This document shows, piece after piece, positions 33,105 to 48,102 of a stretch of DNA of 64,000 nucleotides. Position 1 is the stretch's first letter, and each line of letters opens with the position of its first letter. The notes beneath the pieces were generated by a model. That model was not told the origin of the DNA. It made no database searches and was given only the letters and a program-made list of their open reading frames with translations. The DNA lies in contig NC_089858.1 of NCBI RefSeq assembly GCF_036373705.1, forward strand, positions 32,466,749 through 32,530,748. The letters are read 5' to 3'. The position numbers were made by a program, and so were the translations under genes. This DNA is from Amia ocellicauda (taxonomy: Eukaryota > Chordata > Actinopteri > Amiiformes > Amiidae).

Positions 33105-36100
33105 CTTTAAGGAGTGGTTTTAGTAGAGCAATTTTCTGGCACAATGTCAGAAGATGGTGTTTAGTATATTGAGAATGGGATGAACAGTCATAGTTTATTA
33201 TAGTTTAGTAGGTAAAGGCTCTAGTGAACATGTAGTGGGCTGTAATCTAGAGATTAGAGAGATTATTTATTGATGACTATCAGGGTGAAAGGATTTAAAG
33301 GTAGGTATGCATTGTGTAATATTTGAGGACATCAGAGAATGCATGGTAGTGTTTCCAGTGGTTAATTTCTCCTGATATCTCTGATTTCATGATTAGAATA
33401 GTAATTGCTACTCAGTAATGGTCTAGTTTAGTAATTGTATATGGAGTGCAATCCAGGCTTATTGGATGGTTCCTCCTGGTGTTTTGAGAATGTTAACCCT
33501 AAGGTAATATTGTATTAATACTTTATTTATATGCAAGTACCCGATTATTCGAACAGAGAAGTATTTGACATTTCCATCCCTTTATATAATGTATAAGTGT
33601 CCTGTTCAAATAAATGAGGAACCATATTTGTATACAAGTCATGACCTGAACCTTAGCCCATAAAGGCAAAAGGATGTGTTCTCTAAGCAGATGGCATGAA
33701 ACTTTAATAGTGCTTAGTTACTATCCAAAAAACCTACTTGCATTTAATTTAATTGAACTCCAGAGAAGTGACTACAAATGCTAATCTAGTGTGAAAGTAC
33801 TTTTTAATTTAGTAAATTGATGGTTTCTTCTTCAGAGAATATTTTTCTTTGCCTTCTAGAACTGGCATGCATTTTGTGGGATGAAATGTCCCCTGAAATG
33901 CATGTTGTCAAAGTCAGTTTCCGTTTTTCGCAATTTGGAGGATGTGATGAAGCTGGAACTGCTAACGTGAATTTACCGAAGCCACAGGGTGTCTTGGGAA
34001 TGAGGAAAACAGAGGATTATCTGGCTACCTTCCACCCATACTGCCACCAAGATTTGAGAATAGCTGGATCCAGTCTATAGGACACATTTTGAAATCTGGG
34101 CTAGGGCCTTGTTACTTAAAAACAAATTCCAACGTGCATTTTATTTATTAACAGGAAAGACCATTAATACAGTCCTTCTATGTTTATTCCCAGTTTCCTT
34201 CATCTGCATCATCTAAAACTATCCGATTACGTCTGCACGGGGAGGTGGGGGATACTTTTGCTTAATCTGTCAGTTCCAGGAAATGCTCGGGAGGTGTCTG
34301 GCAGTCCTAATTTAGGCTATACTCGGCTGTAGAATTTAATTTCAGGGATCAATATCCCTGATTCTGCTCCTAGGTATGTGATGTGACTCAGTGTAACACA
34401 AAAATCAACATAGCCAAGAATTGTTTAGCTGCCCTTGTCAGCAGCCCGCTCTTAAATCTGATCCAGCAGCATTTTTTGGTCTCTTTCTCTTGTTACAAAA
34501 TGAGCCATTTGCTTTTCTGCTTGAACACAAACACCCTGACCTGTTGTGTTTAATATAATTATCTATCAGCCAGGTCCAGATAACAGAATTTAAAGGCCTT
34601 TGTAAGTGTAGATATTAAATTGCATTCAAATAAGGAGATGATCGATGGGAAGGGAACTCGTCTCGTTCCCTGTACTGGAGAAAGATTGCCAGACGAGGCC
34701 TCATTTATCAAAAATCAGCTTCGACCCACATGAGGAGCCCGCAGTCAAATAAGGATTACAATTTTGGTAAAGCAGAATGCATAAGATAATTGCTTTGTGT
34801 TTTTATTTTGTTGATCTGATTTTATTAAAAGAAACCTAGCCAGAACACATTTCCTACTGATAATAACTGTATTCAATTTTATGCATCAAGTCATTGCCAG
34901 GCAATGTTGGAAGAGATTAATATAGTGGTGTAGAGTTGTAGTGTTGTGCTATTCGGTGTGCAGTCCGAGTATCGAGCAAGTGTTATTCACTTAAGAAATG
35001 TTTGCAGCATTCAAAGTGCAGTTTAAACCCTGGCTTTGTATTCTGAGATAAAGGTATGTCACTACGTAGTATTTTTTTCCACCTAAAAATGTAACCTCTT
35101 GATTTCAATACTAACTTTACAACATGGCAACATCACTGAGAAATTACATGAAATATGCTTTGTTGAAAAAGAAAAAGTAAAGCAAAAGAAGTATTGTGCA
35201 AATTACTGCTTGGATATTACTGTAATAATAATGTACTGGGGTCAGTCTCTTAAAGAACAGGAAACCCAAGGGCAGTACCATGATCATTTTAAATAACTTG
35301 TGATGGTTCTAGAATGTATTCTTTAGAATAGTCTAACTTAATAGGTTAATAATTGTATTTAGTGTATGGGTGTGAGCATAACCTGCTTCTCCAACACTAA
35401 TTGCTACGATATGTCTGTTGTATAAAACGCAGCAGATATGCTGTAGTGTCTTTTATGGTAATGCTACATGTCTTTAGAGGGGAGTGTAAATTAAGCTATC
35501 TAGGCTGTCATTTATGATGGATCATGTTTTAATGTAATATTGCATTGCTAATATAAAACCACTGTTTATTTAAACATCTAATTGATTAACTGAAACCGGT
35601 CCAAAGCCAGGCCTCCATAGTCTAGTAGGTCCTGCTTGTTTAGTTTTAAAACATTCTTGGTTTGGAATGTGAAGTGAAATCTATAATTTACTCTGAAATG
35701 CAAAAACACTTGTTTCTTTTAATAGTGATCTGGAAAGGATGCCCCAAAAGGGATGGAGATAAGTAGACCGGACTATTTCAACATTCCCCTGAATTCCAGA
35801 TCTATCTCATTGCAATCTAGCCAATTCAGTAACACCATTTTTCCAATTCCAGATCCAGAATTGATTGGGAATTGATCCAGACTCTGATTCACATGTTCCT
35901 TTCTGTGATGGTGACTGAAGCTGAAAGCAGGAGGAGGCTGCAAGACTTTGTATTGATTAACCAGTAATAACCAAAATGAGGCAAACTGATTCTCCTGATC
36001 TGACTCAGGGTTTATCTGCCTCTCTCTCTCTCAGTAGGGAAACTTTCCCCTCATTTCTTTCCACACAGTGCAGATTAATCAATATAAACTCTTGCAGTTC

Positions 36101-36972
36101 TGTTCAATTATGAATCCCCTCAATCAGTGCATCTTACAAAAAAACACTGTCCAAATTGTCAAATAAGATTTTTGTGCTCAATGACAATCACTGCATTCAT
36201 TGTCAGCATAGTGTTGATGGATTACAGTCATTAAATGTGGGTTGTGGTGAATAGCAGGATCCTGATTCACCCCCCTGCTCCCCACTCTTTTATTTTTTGT
36301 CCAGCTGACTGATCCTTATTGGATTGGTGGTGTTAGTTCTGGGCTGCACTACAAACAATAATTTAAAGGAAAACTAAAATAAAAAGCAGATACAGAAATG
36401 CTTTGCATTACCATGATCTTTAAACTTTTTAGTGTTTAACAAATCTTCTCCAAAACGATAATATCTGTTATGTAATGGAGTACTCTGATGTTCTTCTAGT
36501 GTCAGACTACGAGAATTTTAGTGTTTAGTAATCGTTCTTGGCCTGTTATCTGTGGAAAACACAGTTGAGCACCAAACAGAGCTACTAGCCTGGCTTTGCT
36601 AAGCACACCTGTAGTACAGTTCAAAGTTGACCCAAGAACTCACAGAAATCCTGAACCTCAGATCAGAGAGAAACCCACCACAGCTGCTGGAATCCATAGG
36701 ACATATTTCGAACTCCAAATATCAAAGATCGCAACACTTTTGATGTACTTTATTATATGTACAGTGAGGGGGGGAAAAAAGTATTTGATCCCCTGCTTAT
36801 TTTGTACATTTGCCCACTGACAAAGAAATGATCAGTCTATAATTTTAATGGTAGGTGTATTTTAACAGTGAGTGACAGAATAACAACAACAAAATCCAGA
36901 AAAACGCATTTCAAAAAAGTTATGAATTGATTTGCATGTTAATGAGTGAAATAAGTATTTGACCCCTTCGAC

Positions 36973-38015
36973 TTAGTACTTGGTGGCAAAACCCTTGTTG
37001 GCAATCACAGAGGTCAGACGTTTCTTGTAGTTGGCCACCAGGTTTGCACACATCTCAGGAGGGATTTTGTCCCACTCCTCTTTGCAGATCCTCTCCAAGT
37101 CATTAAGGTTTCGAGGCTGACGTTTGGCAACTCGAACCTTCAGCTCCCTCCACAGATTTTCTATGGGATTAAGGTCTGGAGACTGGCTAGGCCACTCCAG
37201 GACCTTAATGTGCTTCTTCTTGAGCCACTCCTTTGTTGCCTTGGCTGTGTGTTTTGGGTCATTGTCATGCTGGAATACCCATCCACGACCCATTTTCAAT
37301 GCCCTGGCTGAGGGAAGGAGGTTCTCACCCAAGATTTGACGGTACATGGCCCCATCCATCGTCCCTTTGATGCGGTGCAGTTGTCCTGTCCCCTTAGCAG
37401 ATAAACACCCCCAAAGCATAATGTTTGACGGTGGGGATGGTGTTCTTGGGGTCATAGGCAGCATTCCTCCTCCTCCAAACACGGCGAGTTGAGTTGATGC
37501 CAAAGAGCTCGATTTTTGTCTCATCTGACCACAACACTTTCACCCAGTTCTCCTCTGAATCATTCAGATGTACAGGCCCGTCTGAAGTTTGCCAATGAAC
37601 ATGTGCTTTCTTGAGCAGGGGGACCTTGCGGGCGTTGCAGGATTTCAGTCCTTCACGGCGTAGTGTGTTACCAATTGTTTTCTTGGTGACTATGGTCCCA
37701 CCTGCCTTGAGATCATTAACAAGATCCTCCCGTGTAGTTTTGGGCTGATTCCTCACCGTTCTCATGATCATTGAAACTCCACGAGGTGAGATCTTGCATG
37801 GAGCCCCAGACTGAGGGAGACTGACAGTTATTTTGTGTTTCTTCCATTTGCGAATAATCGCACCAGCTGTTGTCACCTTCTCACCAAGCTGCTTGGCGAT
37901 GGTCTTGTAGCCCATTCCAGCCTTGTGTAGGTCTACAATCTTGTCCCTGACATCCTTGGACAGCTCTTTGGTCTTGGCCGTGTTGGAGAGTTTGGAATCT
38001 GATTGATTGATTGCT
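36973..38015 (-). pseudogene. Broken Tc1 transposase, DD34E type
   Basis: The N-terminal frame (to about 37420) reads [20 protein letters not shown], the first helix-turn-helix, then [13 protein letters not shown] with the first Asp. The second frame reads [26 protein letters not shown] with the second Asp, and PIENLWREL with the Glu. There are 34 residues between the last two. The frame breaks at about 37420. A scrambled stretch [12 protein letters not shown] replaces the usual sequence. The expected start codon before AKT reads acg. Confidence 0.88.
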
Positions 38016-38023
38016 TCTGTGGA

Positions 38024-38120
38024 CAGGTGTCTTTTATACAGGTAACGAGCTGAGATTAGGAGCACTGCCTTTAAGAGAGTGCTCCTAATCTCAGCTCGTT
38101 ACCTGTATAAAAGACACCTG
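38024..38120. repeat. Perfect hairpin with 42-bp arms in the Tc1 leader
   Basis: Arms 38024-38065 and 38079-38120 are exact reverse complements with a 13-nt loop. Each arm carries a TATA-like tataaaag (in opposite directions) and ends caggtgtc or gacacctg. It lies directly upstream of the transposase start. Confidence 0.93.
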
Positions 38121-38709
38121 GGAGCCAGAAATCTTGCTGATTGATAGGGGATCAAATACTTATTTCCCTCATTAATATGCAAATCAATGTATAACTTTTT
38201 TGAAATGCATTTTTCTGGATTTTTTTGTTATTCTGTCTCTCACTGTTAAAATACGCCTACCATTAAAATTATAGACTGATCATTTCTTTGTCAGTGGGCA
38301 AACATACAAAATCAGCAGGGGATCAAATACTTTTTTCCCCTCACTGTATGTGTGATAAACCTATTTCAGGTTGTAAATCTCAATATTGATAACCAATGCA
38401 TATGACGATATCCTGTTGATTAGACATCCTACTGAATGTTCTTAGCTATAACAGCATTTTTAGACTTGTGAAACCGCAGATTCAGGCATTTGAAATGGGT
38501 GTTGTTTTAATTGGATTCCCCATTGAACCATGCTGCTAAACTGATTACAGACAGACAAGATCGGTGATGGAATTGCTGTACTTATAACCAGTTTTTTCTT
38601 TTTTTTTTAATTATATTAGAAATTATTGGCTGAAAAGGGTTAAAAGTACTTTCAAAGACCATATAGAAGTAATTTAGGTCAATATTAATAAATCCATGCA
38701 TCAAAGTAT

Positions 38710-38775
38710 GTGTTTATTGGCAGACACCCTTATCCAGGGTGACTGAGCAGTACAATACAAAATTCCTATCAAATA
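38710..38775 (+). repeat. Short fish interspersed-repeat fragment
   Basis: ttggcagacacccttatcca then gggtgactgagcagtacaat resembles a short conserved repeat core common in fish (cagacgcccttatccagggcgactta type). A second, closer match is at 54990-55050. Confidence 0.5.
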
Positions 38776-39479
38776 TAATACAAAGAGATTAAAATTCACA
38801 GAAAAGCATACCTAATGTAACTGTAATTTGTTTGTTTTAGCAGAAGATAATTGTTTTCATTCCTGGCATGCGTATCGTCAAAACTTCAGGTCTCCTTTTT
38901 AGCTACGTATGTTTATGAACTTGTGCCTTCTAAAATCTGGGAACAGGGACTTTGAAAATTTGAGGTGCCCCTGGGCCACCCTAGTACGTGTAAACTGGGT
39001 CTAAGATTTAAAGTCTTATTGTCGTCCTCAGGTTTTCCATCCTTAAATTGTTGTTTAGACCCAGACAGTCCTTGCTGTGCTAGAAACCCTTCTGAAAAAA
39101 AATCCTGGTGCACTTTAAGACTGTCCCACTCTTTTGAGAGGCTGTACCTGCGGTAATTGCAAGATCATTGGAAGAATAACACGTGGTTACATTGTAGTTC
39201 TGCCCCAAGATTATTTTATATATTTTTTTCCCTGCTCCAGGAAACTCATGCTTTGTCCTTTCAATGAGTCGTGCTGTAAGACGCTGCGAAGTGTCTGTGC
39301 TTGAAAACTAAAACCAAGAATAATCTTTTACAGGGTTGCCTTTGCAGGGTAGCCACATAGCTCTTTACCGATTGAAAACAAACAAACCATAAATAATAAA
39401 ATAAACCATTAGGCACTGAAGAGAGAAACTCCTATGGATGGCACATTGTTGTAGGAGAAAATAGATGTTAGTGAGTCCT

Positions 39480-40160
39480 TGAATTAAGGCCTAGGCCTAA
39501 TGGTTGCCTCCCCTCCAGGCAGTATAATTTATACAGTAGCAAGATCATAATTTTCTTCAACAGTGCTGCTGGCTGTGGTCTACCCTCTGGTGGGGGCCCC
39601 TCTATGGCTCTCAGGGGGTGGGTGGAACATCAGTCCTTGGGTGGCGATGACCCATCAGCCCTCCAGGGATAGAGACAGGCTGCCTTGTCTGCCTCAGAGG
39701 GGGCTATTGCTGGAAGACAGAGAAAATTGTGCTTTGATAGTAAACGGCAATAAATTGTACATTGCATGTCCATGGCACACCGGCGGCACTATGTGTTACG
39801 GTGACTAGAAAAACAGACTAGAAAGATGAGTCTTCAGCTTTGATTTAAAGGCTGAGACGCAGGCTGGGAGATTTATTCCACAGTTTCAGGGCTCTATAAC
39901 TAAATGCTCTGCCACTTGTGGTTTTCTTGTATATTTTTGGGAACACCAGATATCGGGCTTCCTGGGATCACAATGGCTGACAAGCAGTGGATTCGATACA
40001 ATTTTTTTTAAATCTGTCCCTTTAGTGCTTTCAATGCTAATCGGAGGACTTGAAATTCTGTAGCGCACTGAGAGCCAGTGAATATTGTAGAGAGAAGTTG
40101 ATGGGTTTTTTTTGTTTTAGTTAAGAGCCTTGCAGCAGCATTATAAGTAAACTGAAGTCC
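39480..40160 (-). repeat. Decayed LINE 3'-part-like repeat
   Basis: Phrases such as aattaaggcctaggcctaat, cctcccctccaggcagt and tgagagccagtgaatattg recur in related form at 30440-30660 and 43560-43740. They read like the reverse complement of the 3' part of an L2-like LINE. No frame is intact. Confidence 0.5.
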
Positions 40161-41921
40161 AGAAATAGCTCTGTTTCAGCAATTCCATGATAGTGATCCT
40201 GGCCAAGAGGGGAAAAAAAAATGCGTAGCCTAGATCAACAGAAATCTTTCTCAGTTTTTACTAAAAGGTGTAGATTTGTGCATGCTGTATTATTTTGGTT
40301 CACTTTGTGCTTTTTTTTAATATTACAGCCATTTAAAGTAACCGTTGAAAAACACAAAAGCAATATTTACATAAGTCAAATTTTCATACATTTTTAGGTT
40401 TCAATTTTATGTTAATGGTTTTATATTTAGTGTAAATATGTGCAATTTGAACTCTATGGGTATGTAATGGAAAGATAACACTACATTATGCTGATAAAAG
40501 GAAACGATGTTACAGCAGTTTAAAATGGTGATTTATAAATAATGCTAATGTCAAATCCATAACATTTTCATGGTAAAGTTGTATACTACCATGTATTTTC
40601 AAACTTTCTCTGCAAAACTACCATTTGTTAATAAAAAAACAGCCAAATTAATGTTTTGGACCTGATCGGCATTATGGATGTGACAGTGTCCTAAAGTAAT
40701 ACTAAGCCTAATGAGATGGGATTGCAAATAATGTCTTATGATGTAAATGCAAAATACATATTAAAATCACTAATAGTAGCTCATTTTCAAGCCATACTTG
40801 ATATAATCTATCACACTAGAAAATCCTGCCAGTCATTTGAATAGGGGGGTTATTTATTTTTATTTTTTCTCATCTGATTATGCATCTGCTTGTGTCAACA
40901 CTACTTATTTGATATCGTGGTATAGCACTTCATGAATAAAAAAAATGTGTGGAAAAAGTGTCAAAAACGAATATAATCCGCATGAGGCATAATTTGAAAT
41001 GTTGTTGAATGTTTATTAGATCACCCAAACACGTTCCTTAAAACTGAAAATACATGCAATCTTATCTTTAATAAAATAATTTCACTTCACTTTACATCTT
41101 GACAATTTAGGAAATTTTTGTATTTATTTTAAATTTGCAAAAACATCAACAATATGCTTGCAACCGTTTTTTTTTGCTTCGGTTTTCTAGTACTTGTAAA
41201 GCTACTTTGATTCCCAATAGTGGTTACAGAAACTGAAGTTCATCTCGGTGGCTGTGGGGCATTTCACTGCACAAAAGAACTATATGAGACAAAGGGATTG
41301 GAGGGACAGCCCCAGATCTCTGGTGTCTCTGATTGACATACCATTTACTGCCTGCCCTTCTCTTTCGGGTGCAAGAGAAAGCAATTGTGTGGTTTCGTGC
41401 TGCAGAAACGGGAAGTTGTAGTGGCTCTCCCGATTTTGCTTTATCTGTCTCAGTCTCTCTCAGCGGCCGTGAGACATTGACTGTAAGTGTCAGTTAGCAT
41501 CCGACCTTATCTCATGTGTCTTGACAGAGTCTTGCTTGTGAAGCGCACACACCAATGCTGGTGTTGCTTCCCCCTGCTTTCTTCCTTTTTTCAATCCTCT
41601 GCCTTAATCGCCAGCAGCCTAGTATTATCTCAAGTTCATTGACCTAGGCAGGCATGATGTTTTCAGCAGCTTCATAGAATCGTTTCCTTCCCATTTTAGT
41701 TTAAATAAAATATATAATTAGCTAAAACTATTTGAATTAAATGCTATGTAGGCCTAATAATGGTTCTATAATGGTTACTTAACACTTAAAATTATGACCC
41801 ACTTATTTTTCATAGCATAGCTTTTTTCCTGAGACTTCATACTTCCATATTGTGTGGTGGGGGGTGTATGGTCTCATGACTAATGCTTTCCATTGTGTTT
41901 ACTTCAGGTATATTACATATA

Positions 41922-43457
41922 CAGTACTATACAAAAGTGTTAGGCAGGTGTGAAAAAATGCTGTAAAGTGCTTTCAAAAATAGACATGTTAATAGATTAT
42001 ATTTATCAATAAACTAAATGCAAAGTGAGTGATCTCAAGAAAAATCGAAATCAAATCCATATTTGGTGTGACCACCCTTTGCCTTTTTTTTTTTTTAGGC
42101 ATATAGTCAGGTGTCTGATTAAACAATTATACCAAACAGGTGCTAATCATCAATTCAATATGTAGGTTGAAGCACAATCATTAACTGAAACAGAAACAGC
42201 TGTGTAGGAGGAATAAAACTGGGTGAGGAACAGCCAAACTCAGCTAACAAGGTGAGGCTGCTGAAGACAGTTTACTGTCAAAAGTCACACACCATGGCAA
42301 GACTGAGCACAGCAACAAGACACAAGCTAGTTATACTGCATCAGCAAGCTCTCTCCCAGGCAGACATTTCAAGGCAGACAGGGGTTTCCAGATGTGCTGT
42401 CCAAGCTCTTTTGAAGAAGCACAAAGAAACGGGCAACGTTGAGGACCGTAGACGCAGTGGTTGGCCAAGGAAACTTACTGCAGCAGATGAAAGACGCATC
42501 ATGCTTGCTTCCCTTTGCAATCGGATGTTGTCCAACAGTGCCATCAGCTCAGAATTGGCAGAAAACAGTGGGACCCTGGTACACCCATCTACTGTCTGTA
42601 GAAGTCTGATCAGAAGTGGCCTTCATGGAACACTTGCAGCCAAAAAGCCATTCCGCCTACGAGGCAACAAGGCCAAGCGACTCAACTATGCACGAAAACA
42701 CAGGAACTGGGGTCCAGGAAAATGGCAGCAGATACTCTGGACTGATGAGTCAAAATTTGAATATTTTAAATATCTGTAGCAGAAGGCAGTTTGTTCACTG
42801 AAGAGCTGGAGAGAGGTACACAAATGAGTGTCTGCAGGCAACAGTGAAGCATGGTGGAGGTTCCTTGCAAGTTTGGGGCTGCATTTCTACAAATGGTGAT
42901 TTGGTCAGAATGAATGGTCTCCTCAATGCATGATGGATAAGTACAGGCAGATACTTATCCATAATGCAATACCATCAGCGAGGCATCTGATTGGCCCCAA
43001 ATTTATTTTGCAGCATGACAACGACCCCAAACTTACAGCGACAGTCATTAAGAACTATCTTCAGCGTAAAGAAGAACAAGGAGTCCTGGAAGTGATGGTA
43101 TGGCCCCCACAGAGCCCTGATCTCAACATCATCGAGTCTGTCTGGGATTACATGGCGAGAGAGAAGCAACTGAGGCTGCCTAAATCCATAGAAGAACTGT
43201 GGTTAGTTCTCCAAGATGTTTGGGCCAACCTACCTGCTGAGGTCCTTCAAAAACTGTGTGCAAGTGTACCTAGAAGAATTGATGCTGTTTTGAAGGCAAA
43301 GGGTGGTCACACCAAATATGGATTTGGTGTAGATTTTTCTTCTGTTCACTCACTTTGCATTTAGTTAATTGATAAATATAACATAACGTCTACTTTTGAA
43401 AGCATTCTTACTTTACAGCATTTTTTCACACCTGCCTAAAACCTTTGCACAGTACTG
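41922..43457 (+). mobile_element. Tc1-like DD38E element, inactive
   Basis: The 1536-bp element is flanked by TA, with ends cagtactatacaaaagtgtt and tttgcacagtactg. The inner terminal parts (ggcaggtgtgaaaaaatgct) also recur inverted at the 3' side (cagcattttttcacacctgc). Transposase spacing of 38 residues matches the DD38E (Intruder-type) group. Confidence 0.9.
42294..43364 (+). pseudogene. Broken Tc1 transposase, DD38E type
   Basis: The start is ATG at 42294 (MARLSTATRHKLVILHQQAL). Helix-turn-helix and WTDESKFE with the first Asp lie before a stop at 42777. The stretch 42780-42930 needs a different frame and has a stop where an Arg codon is expected. The last frame carries LQHDNDPKLT (second Asp) and SPDLNIIESVWD (Glu) with 38 residues between. 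It ends in a GGHTKYG-like tail plus extra residues. Confidence 0.88.
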
Positions 43458-43559
43458 TATTTACACCACAAACACTTTTGCCAGCTCAAAATGCATCCTA
43501 AAGTATCAGTGGTAGGAAAATGTATAATTAGACGTGAGTAGTAGTTATTAAAGAAATTA

Positions 43560-43745
43560 GTCTTCGGCCTGGATTTAAAGGTTTTGATGGGGTGGGGCTT
43601 CCTTTGCTTGGGGTGGCAGATTGTTCCACAGTAGTGAGACCTGCTGGTGTGTAGATGTTTAAAAATGTGCTCTGCTACATGGCGACTAGCCCATGTAAAG
43701 CTTTAAATGTAAGCAGGAAATGTCTTCTACTGGGAGCCAAGTAGA
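43560..43745 (-). repeat. Decayed LINE-like repeat fragment
   Basis: Sequence such as ggcctggatttaaaggtttt and gtagagtaag-flanked text resembles the repeat at 39800-40100. No coding frame remains. Confidence 0.4.
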
Positions 43746-46645
43746 GTAAGAATCATAAATAACTTCCTGTGATTCACAGACCGATGTTGTCTCTGTTTTT
43801 TTTTTGGCCAGAGCAGCTGTTGAATACAGTTGGCTGAAGTCTGTTATATTAAATAAAAATAATTATTATTGAGCTTATAGTCCAGGCAGTGTGTGATTGG
43901 GTGCTGTCATGTTGAGTGGTTTTCAATTGTCACTCAGCAGTGACCCCTGTGGCTTACTGTGTTCTGATGTAGTCTTCTCAGCGAGTGTTGTAGCAGTCCT
44001 CCCTACAATGCTATAGGGCTGACGTGGTACGAGGAGAAGCAGGTGGCTTAACTGCTCATTTTGGACAGTGATTCTCTATTTTCTGCAATAGTTCATTGAA
44101 GTTCGGTCAGTGAAGTGGATTTTTGAATTGGCAATTTCATATCGGAGGTTATAAATCTCTAGATATAATTTGTAATTTTTTTTTTCACCTCCATTTGTTC
44201 TAAATATTTTGCATCAGATCTAGTAAAATGAGAACAGTAAACTGATTCAAATGGAACAGCTGTTGCCTATGGGCTTTTCACCCAATTTTACTAATATTGG
44301 GAGAAAACTGTAGAAAAGTGCTGGATTGCATCATGCTTTGAGGAGCCAAGTGAACAAAAAGATGTGAATTTAGAGTCCCTTTCTGCAGTTCTGATTTAAG
44401 ATTTTGTCTTTCACAATAAGGTGGCATACTGTAGAATAATTGGGCGACGCAGTTTAAAAAGATAAATCTTGGCCAAGTGTTATTTAAAGGCTGTATTGCT
44501 GCTTCTTGAGCATTACAAACCAAAGGCCTGCTCTGTAGTTTAATGAGTAGCATCTGCATTTTACACTGAAGGTGCTTCTTGTGTTTAAATGCATCATTAT
44601 TGATTTGCTACTGAGAATACAGGCCCTCTGGCCTGGGGAGGGCAGCTAAACATCAACCACAGAAACCGAACGTGTCCTTGTCAGTTATCCATAGATATGG
44701 AGAGAGAACCCCTTTTTGAACAGAAGGGCATTTCTGAATAAAAACAGACTTAGGTTGTATTGCATGCTATTTCTATCATTTAAAAAAAAATGCATTACAG
44801 GCTTAAATGTAACTACTTCTACAACAGCACAGTGGAGGTGCTTTCAGGAAGGGACAGTCTGGTGAGGTGGCACAGCAAGTGTTTAACATAAAGGAATGTG
44901 ACTCGATTGACCTAAAATGCATGTCCCTTGCCAGCGTTCTCAAAGCTTTTTAGAGACCGAGAACCTACATGTTTTAATGGAGAAATGGTCAATATTTTTC
45001 CAGCCCATGCAGCAGAACAATACTTTCAACAGTATGCCATGTAACATGTATATTTATTCATCTGTGTAAAAGTGGCATCTGTGCTCCATTCACTTGTGAA
45101 CAATTTGAGAATCCTCGCTTTAATTCCCTTATTAAAAAGCAAAACCAAATAAGCACACCTACAACTTAGACAAGTATCTATCATATTATAAACATGGCCT
45201 AATTTAAATTATGAATGTTGTACTACTTCTTTTAGGAAGAAATCTGAGGCTCAGCAGCTATATTTTACAGCTGTACTTTTTCATAGCTTTGAAAGGTACT
45301 TTTGTACACAATTCAACATCTCTCAATTGCTTTATTGATGCTTCAGTAACTCATAGATACCCCATGCCTTTTCATCAACCTTATAGAGGAAATAAGACTA
45401 GTTTCATGCCATGAACAAATATTGAATAATTACTACAGCTGTCAATGTATTATGAAATGATGCCTTGGGTCATATTGTATTCACAAAAAGTATCCCATAA
45501 TGCACTTTGGCTTTTGGACTGATGTAAATGGACTTGGGAAGGAAGGGTGTATTTACATTATTGCAGTATCGCTGTAATGTCTATCTAATGTCTAGGCTAT
45601 CCAAAGTTGCTTTCAATGTATGCACCAAATTACAAGCCCTTTGTTGCACTTAAGTGATCTTCATGTGATTTATTGGATTTTATTCAGATGTCTCCTCAAA
45701 GATTCATGTGATCCCAAAACTGAAGTTTGAGGTGTTTCTCCCTTGTACTGTAGACCTCTTAAGCAGGATCGCCTTCAGAACACACTAGGGCTGTGCGATA
45801 TGACGATATATATCGTATGACGATAGAAAAACGTCTATCGTTTCATATTATGCTCTATCGTTTATATCGTGGTGTCGCAAATTGCAATCTTTACGGCAGT
45901 ATTTTTCGTCATTAGGACGCTTTGCGTTCTTCCCGGTTCTTCCACACGTGCTGGATGCAGGTAGAAATGAGCACCAGAAACACAGACGGACATGAGAGAG
46001 AGAAGTGACACGATAACCAGCACAACCAGAGACACTGTAATGCGCAGGCGCACACGCTGCGCCCCCCTCTCGTCGCCGGGCTGAACTGGATCTGCAGGCA
46101 CCGCCACCCCCGCTAATATAGACTGATATCATTTGTATAAAATTAATAATAACGTTTGTTTGCATTTTAATACATTGGAAAGCAATGCAAACACATGCAG
46201 AAAGTATCATTTTCTTTTTATTAAGATGAAGTTGTTCAACAGTTGTAGTATAATAATAATAATAACTATTTTGTATTAACAACGTGCTGTATTTGTAAGT
46301 AGAATCGAGACGCGACAGTCAGGAGAAACGTCTGTCCAGCAGATGTTAATGCGCCGCTATAGACCCGGCTGCGCTCAATCTGCCTGAATCTGGACCTTTA
46401 CTGCGCATGTGCTGCGTGATCACTGTTACTGGTGTTATTGTGGTTGTGTGACAGTAAGTCATGCTGTGTATGTATATTTGTGCTCTGAGGAAGAGAAGTC
46501 GAAACGCGTAAGCATTGTGATGTTCACTTTTCTCTAATAAATAATTTGAGACATCGGTGAATATGGACTGTTTTTAGACGGGAGCTGCTGTACCATACTA
46601 ATATAATATAAGATTTATTAAAACTACTGTAACGCCAGCTATTTT

Positions 46646-46648
<3 letters not shown>

Positions 46649-46698
<50 letters not shown>

Positions 46699-46755
46699 AT
46701 ATATATATATATATGTGTATATGTATGTATGTGTATATATATATATATATATATA
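46649..46755. repeat. (GT)n(TA)n microsatellite at the 5' border of Tc1 copy C
   Basis: A 42-nt GT run is followed by TA-rich sequence that continues to the first base of the Tc1 copy. Confidence 0.95.
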
Positions 46756-47968
<1,213 letters not shown>

Positions 47969-48010
47969 TATATATTATATATGTATATATATAATATATT
48001 TTTATATATA

Positions 48011-48045
<35 letters not shown>

Positions 48046-48058
48046 CTATATATATACA

Positions 48059-48100
<42 letters not shown>
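47969..48100. repeat. (TA)n/(GT)n tract at the 3' border of Tc1 copy C
   Basis: TA-rich sequence starts at the element border, then comes a GT run at about 48012-48040, then a TA run at about 48062-48099. Confidence 0.93.

Positions 48101-48102
<2 letters not shown>

Larger units (their letters stand above)
36762..38346 (-). mobile_element. Tc1-like DD34E element, inactive
   Basis: The 1585-bp element is flanked by TA, with ends cagtgaggggg and cccctcactg and long inverted repeats that include gtatttgatcccctgct. The transposase lies on the minus strand. A 42-bp-armed hairpin at 38024-38120 precedes the coding part. The family is common in fish and frogs. Confidence 0.92.
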
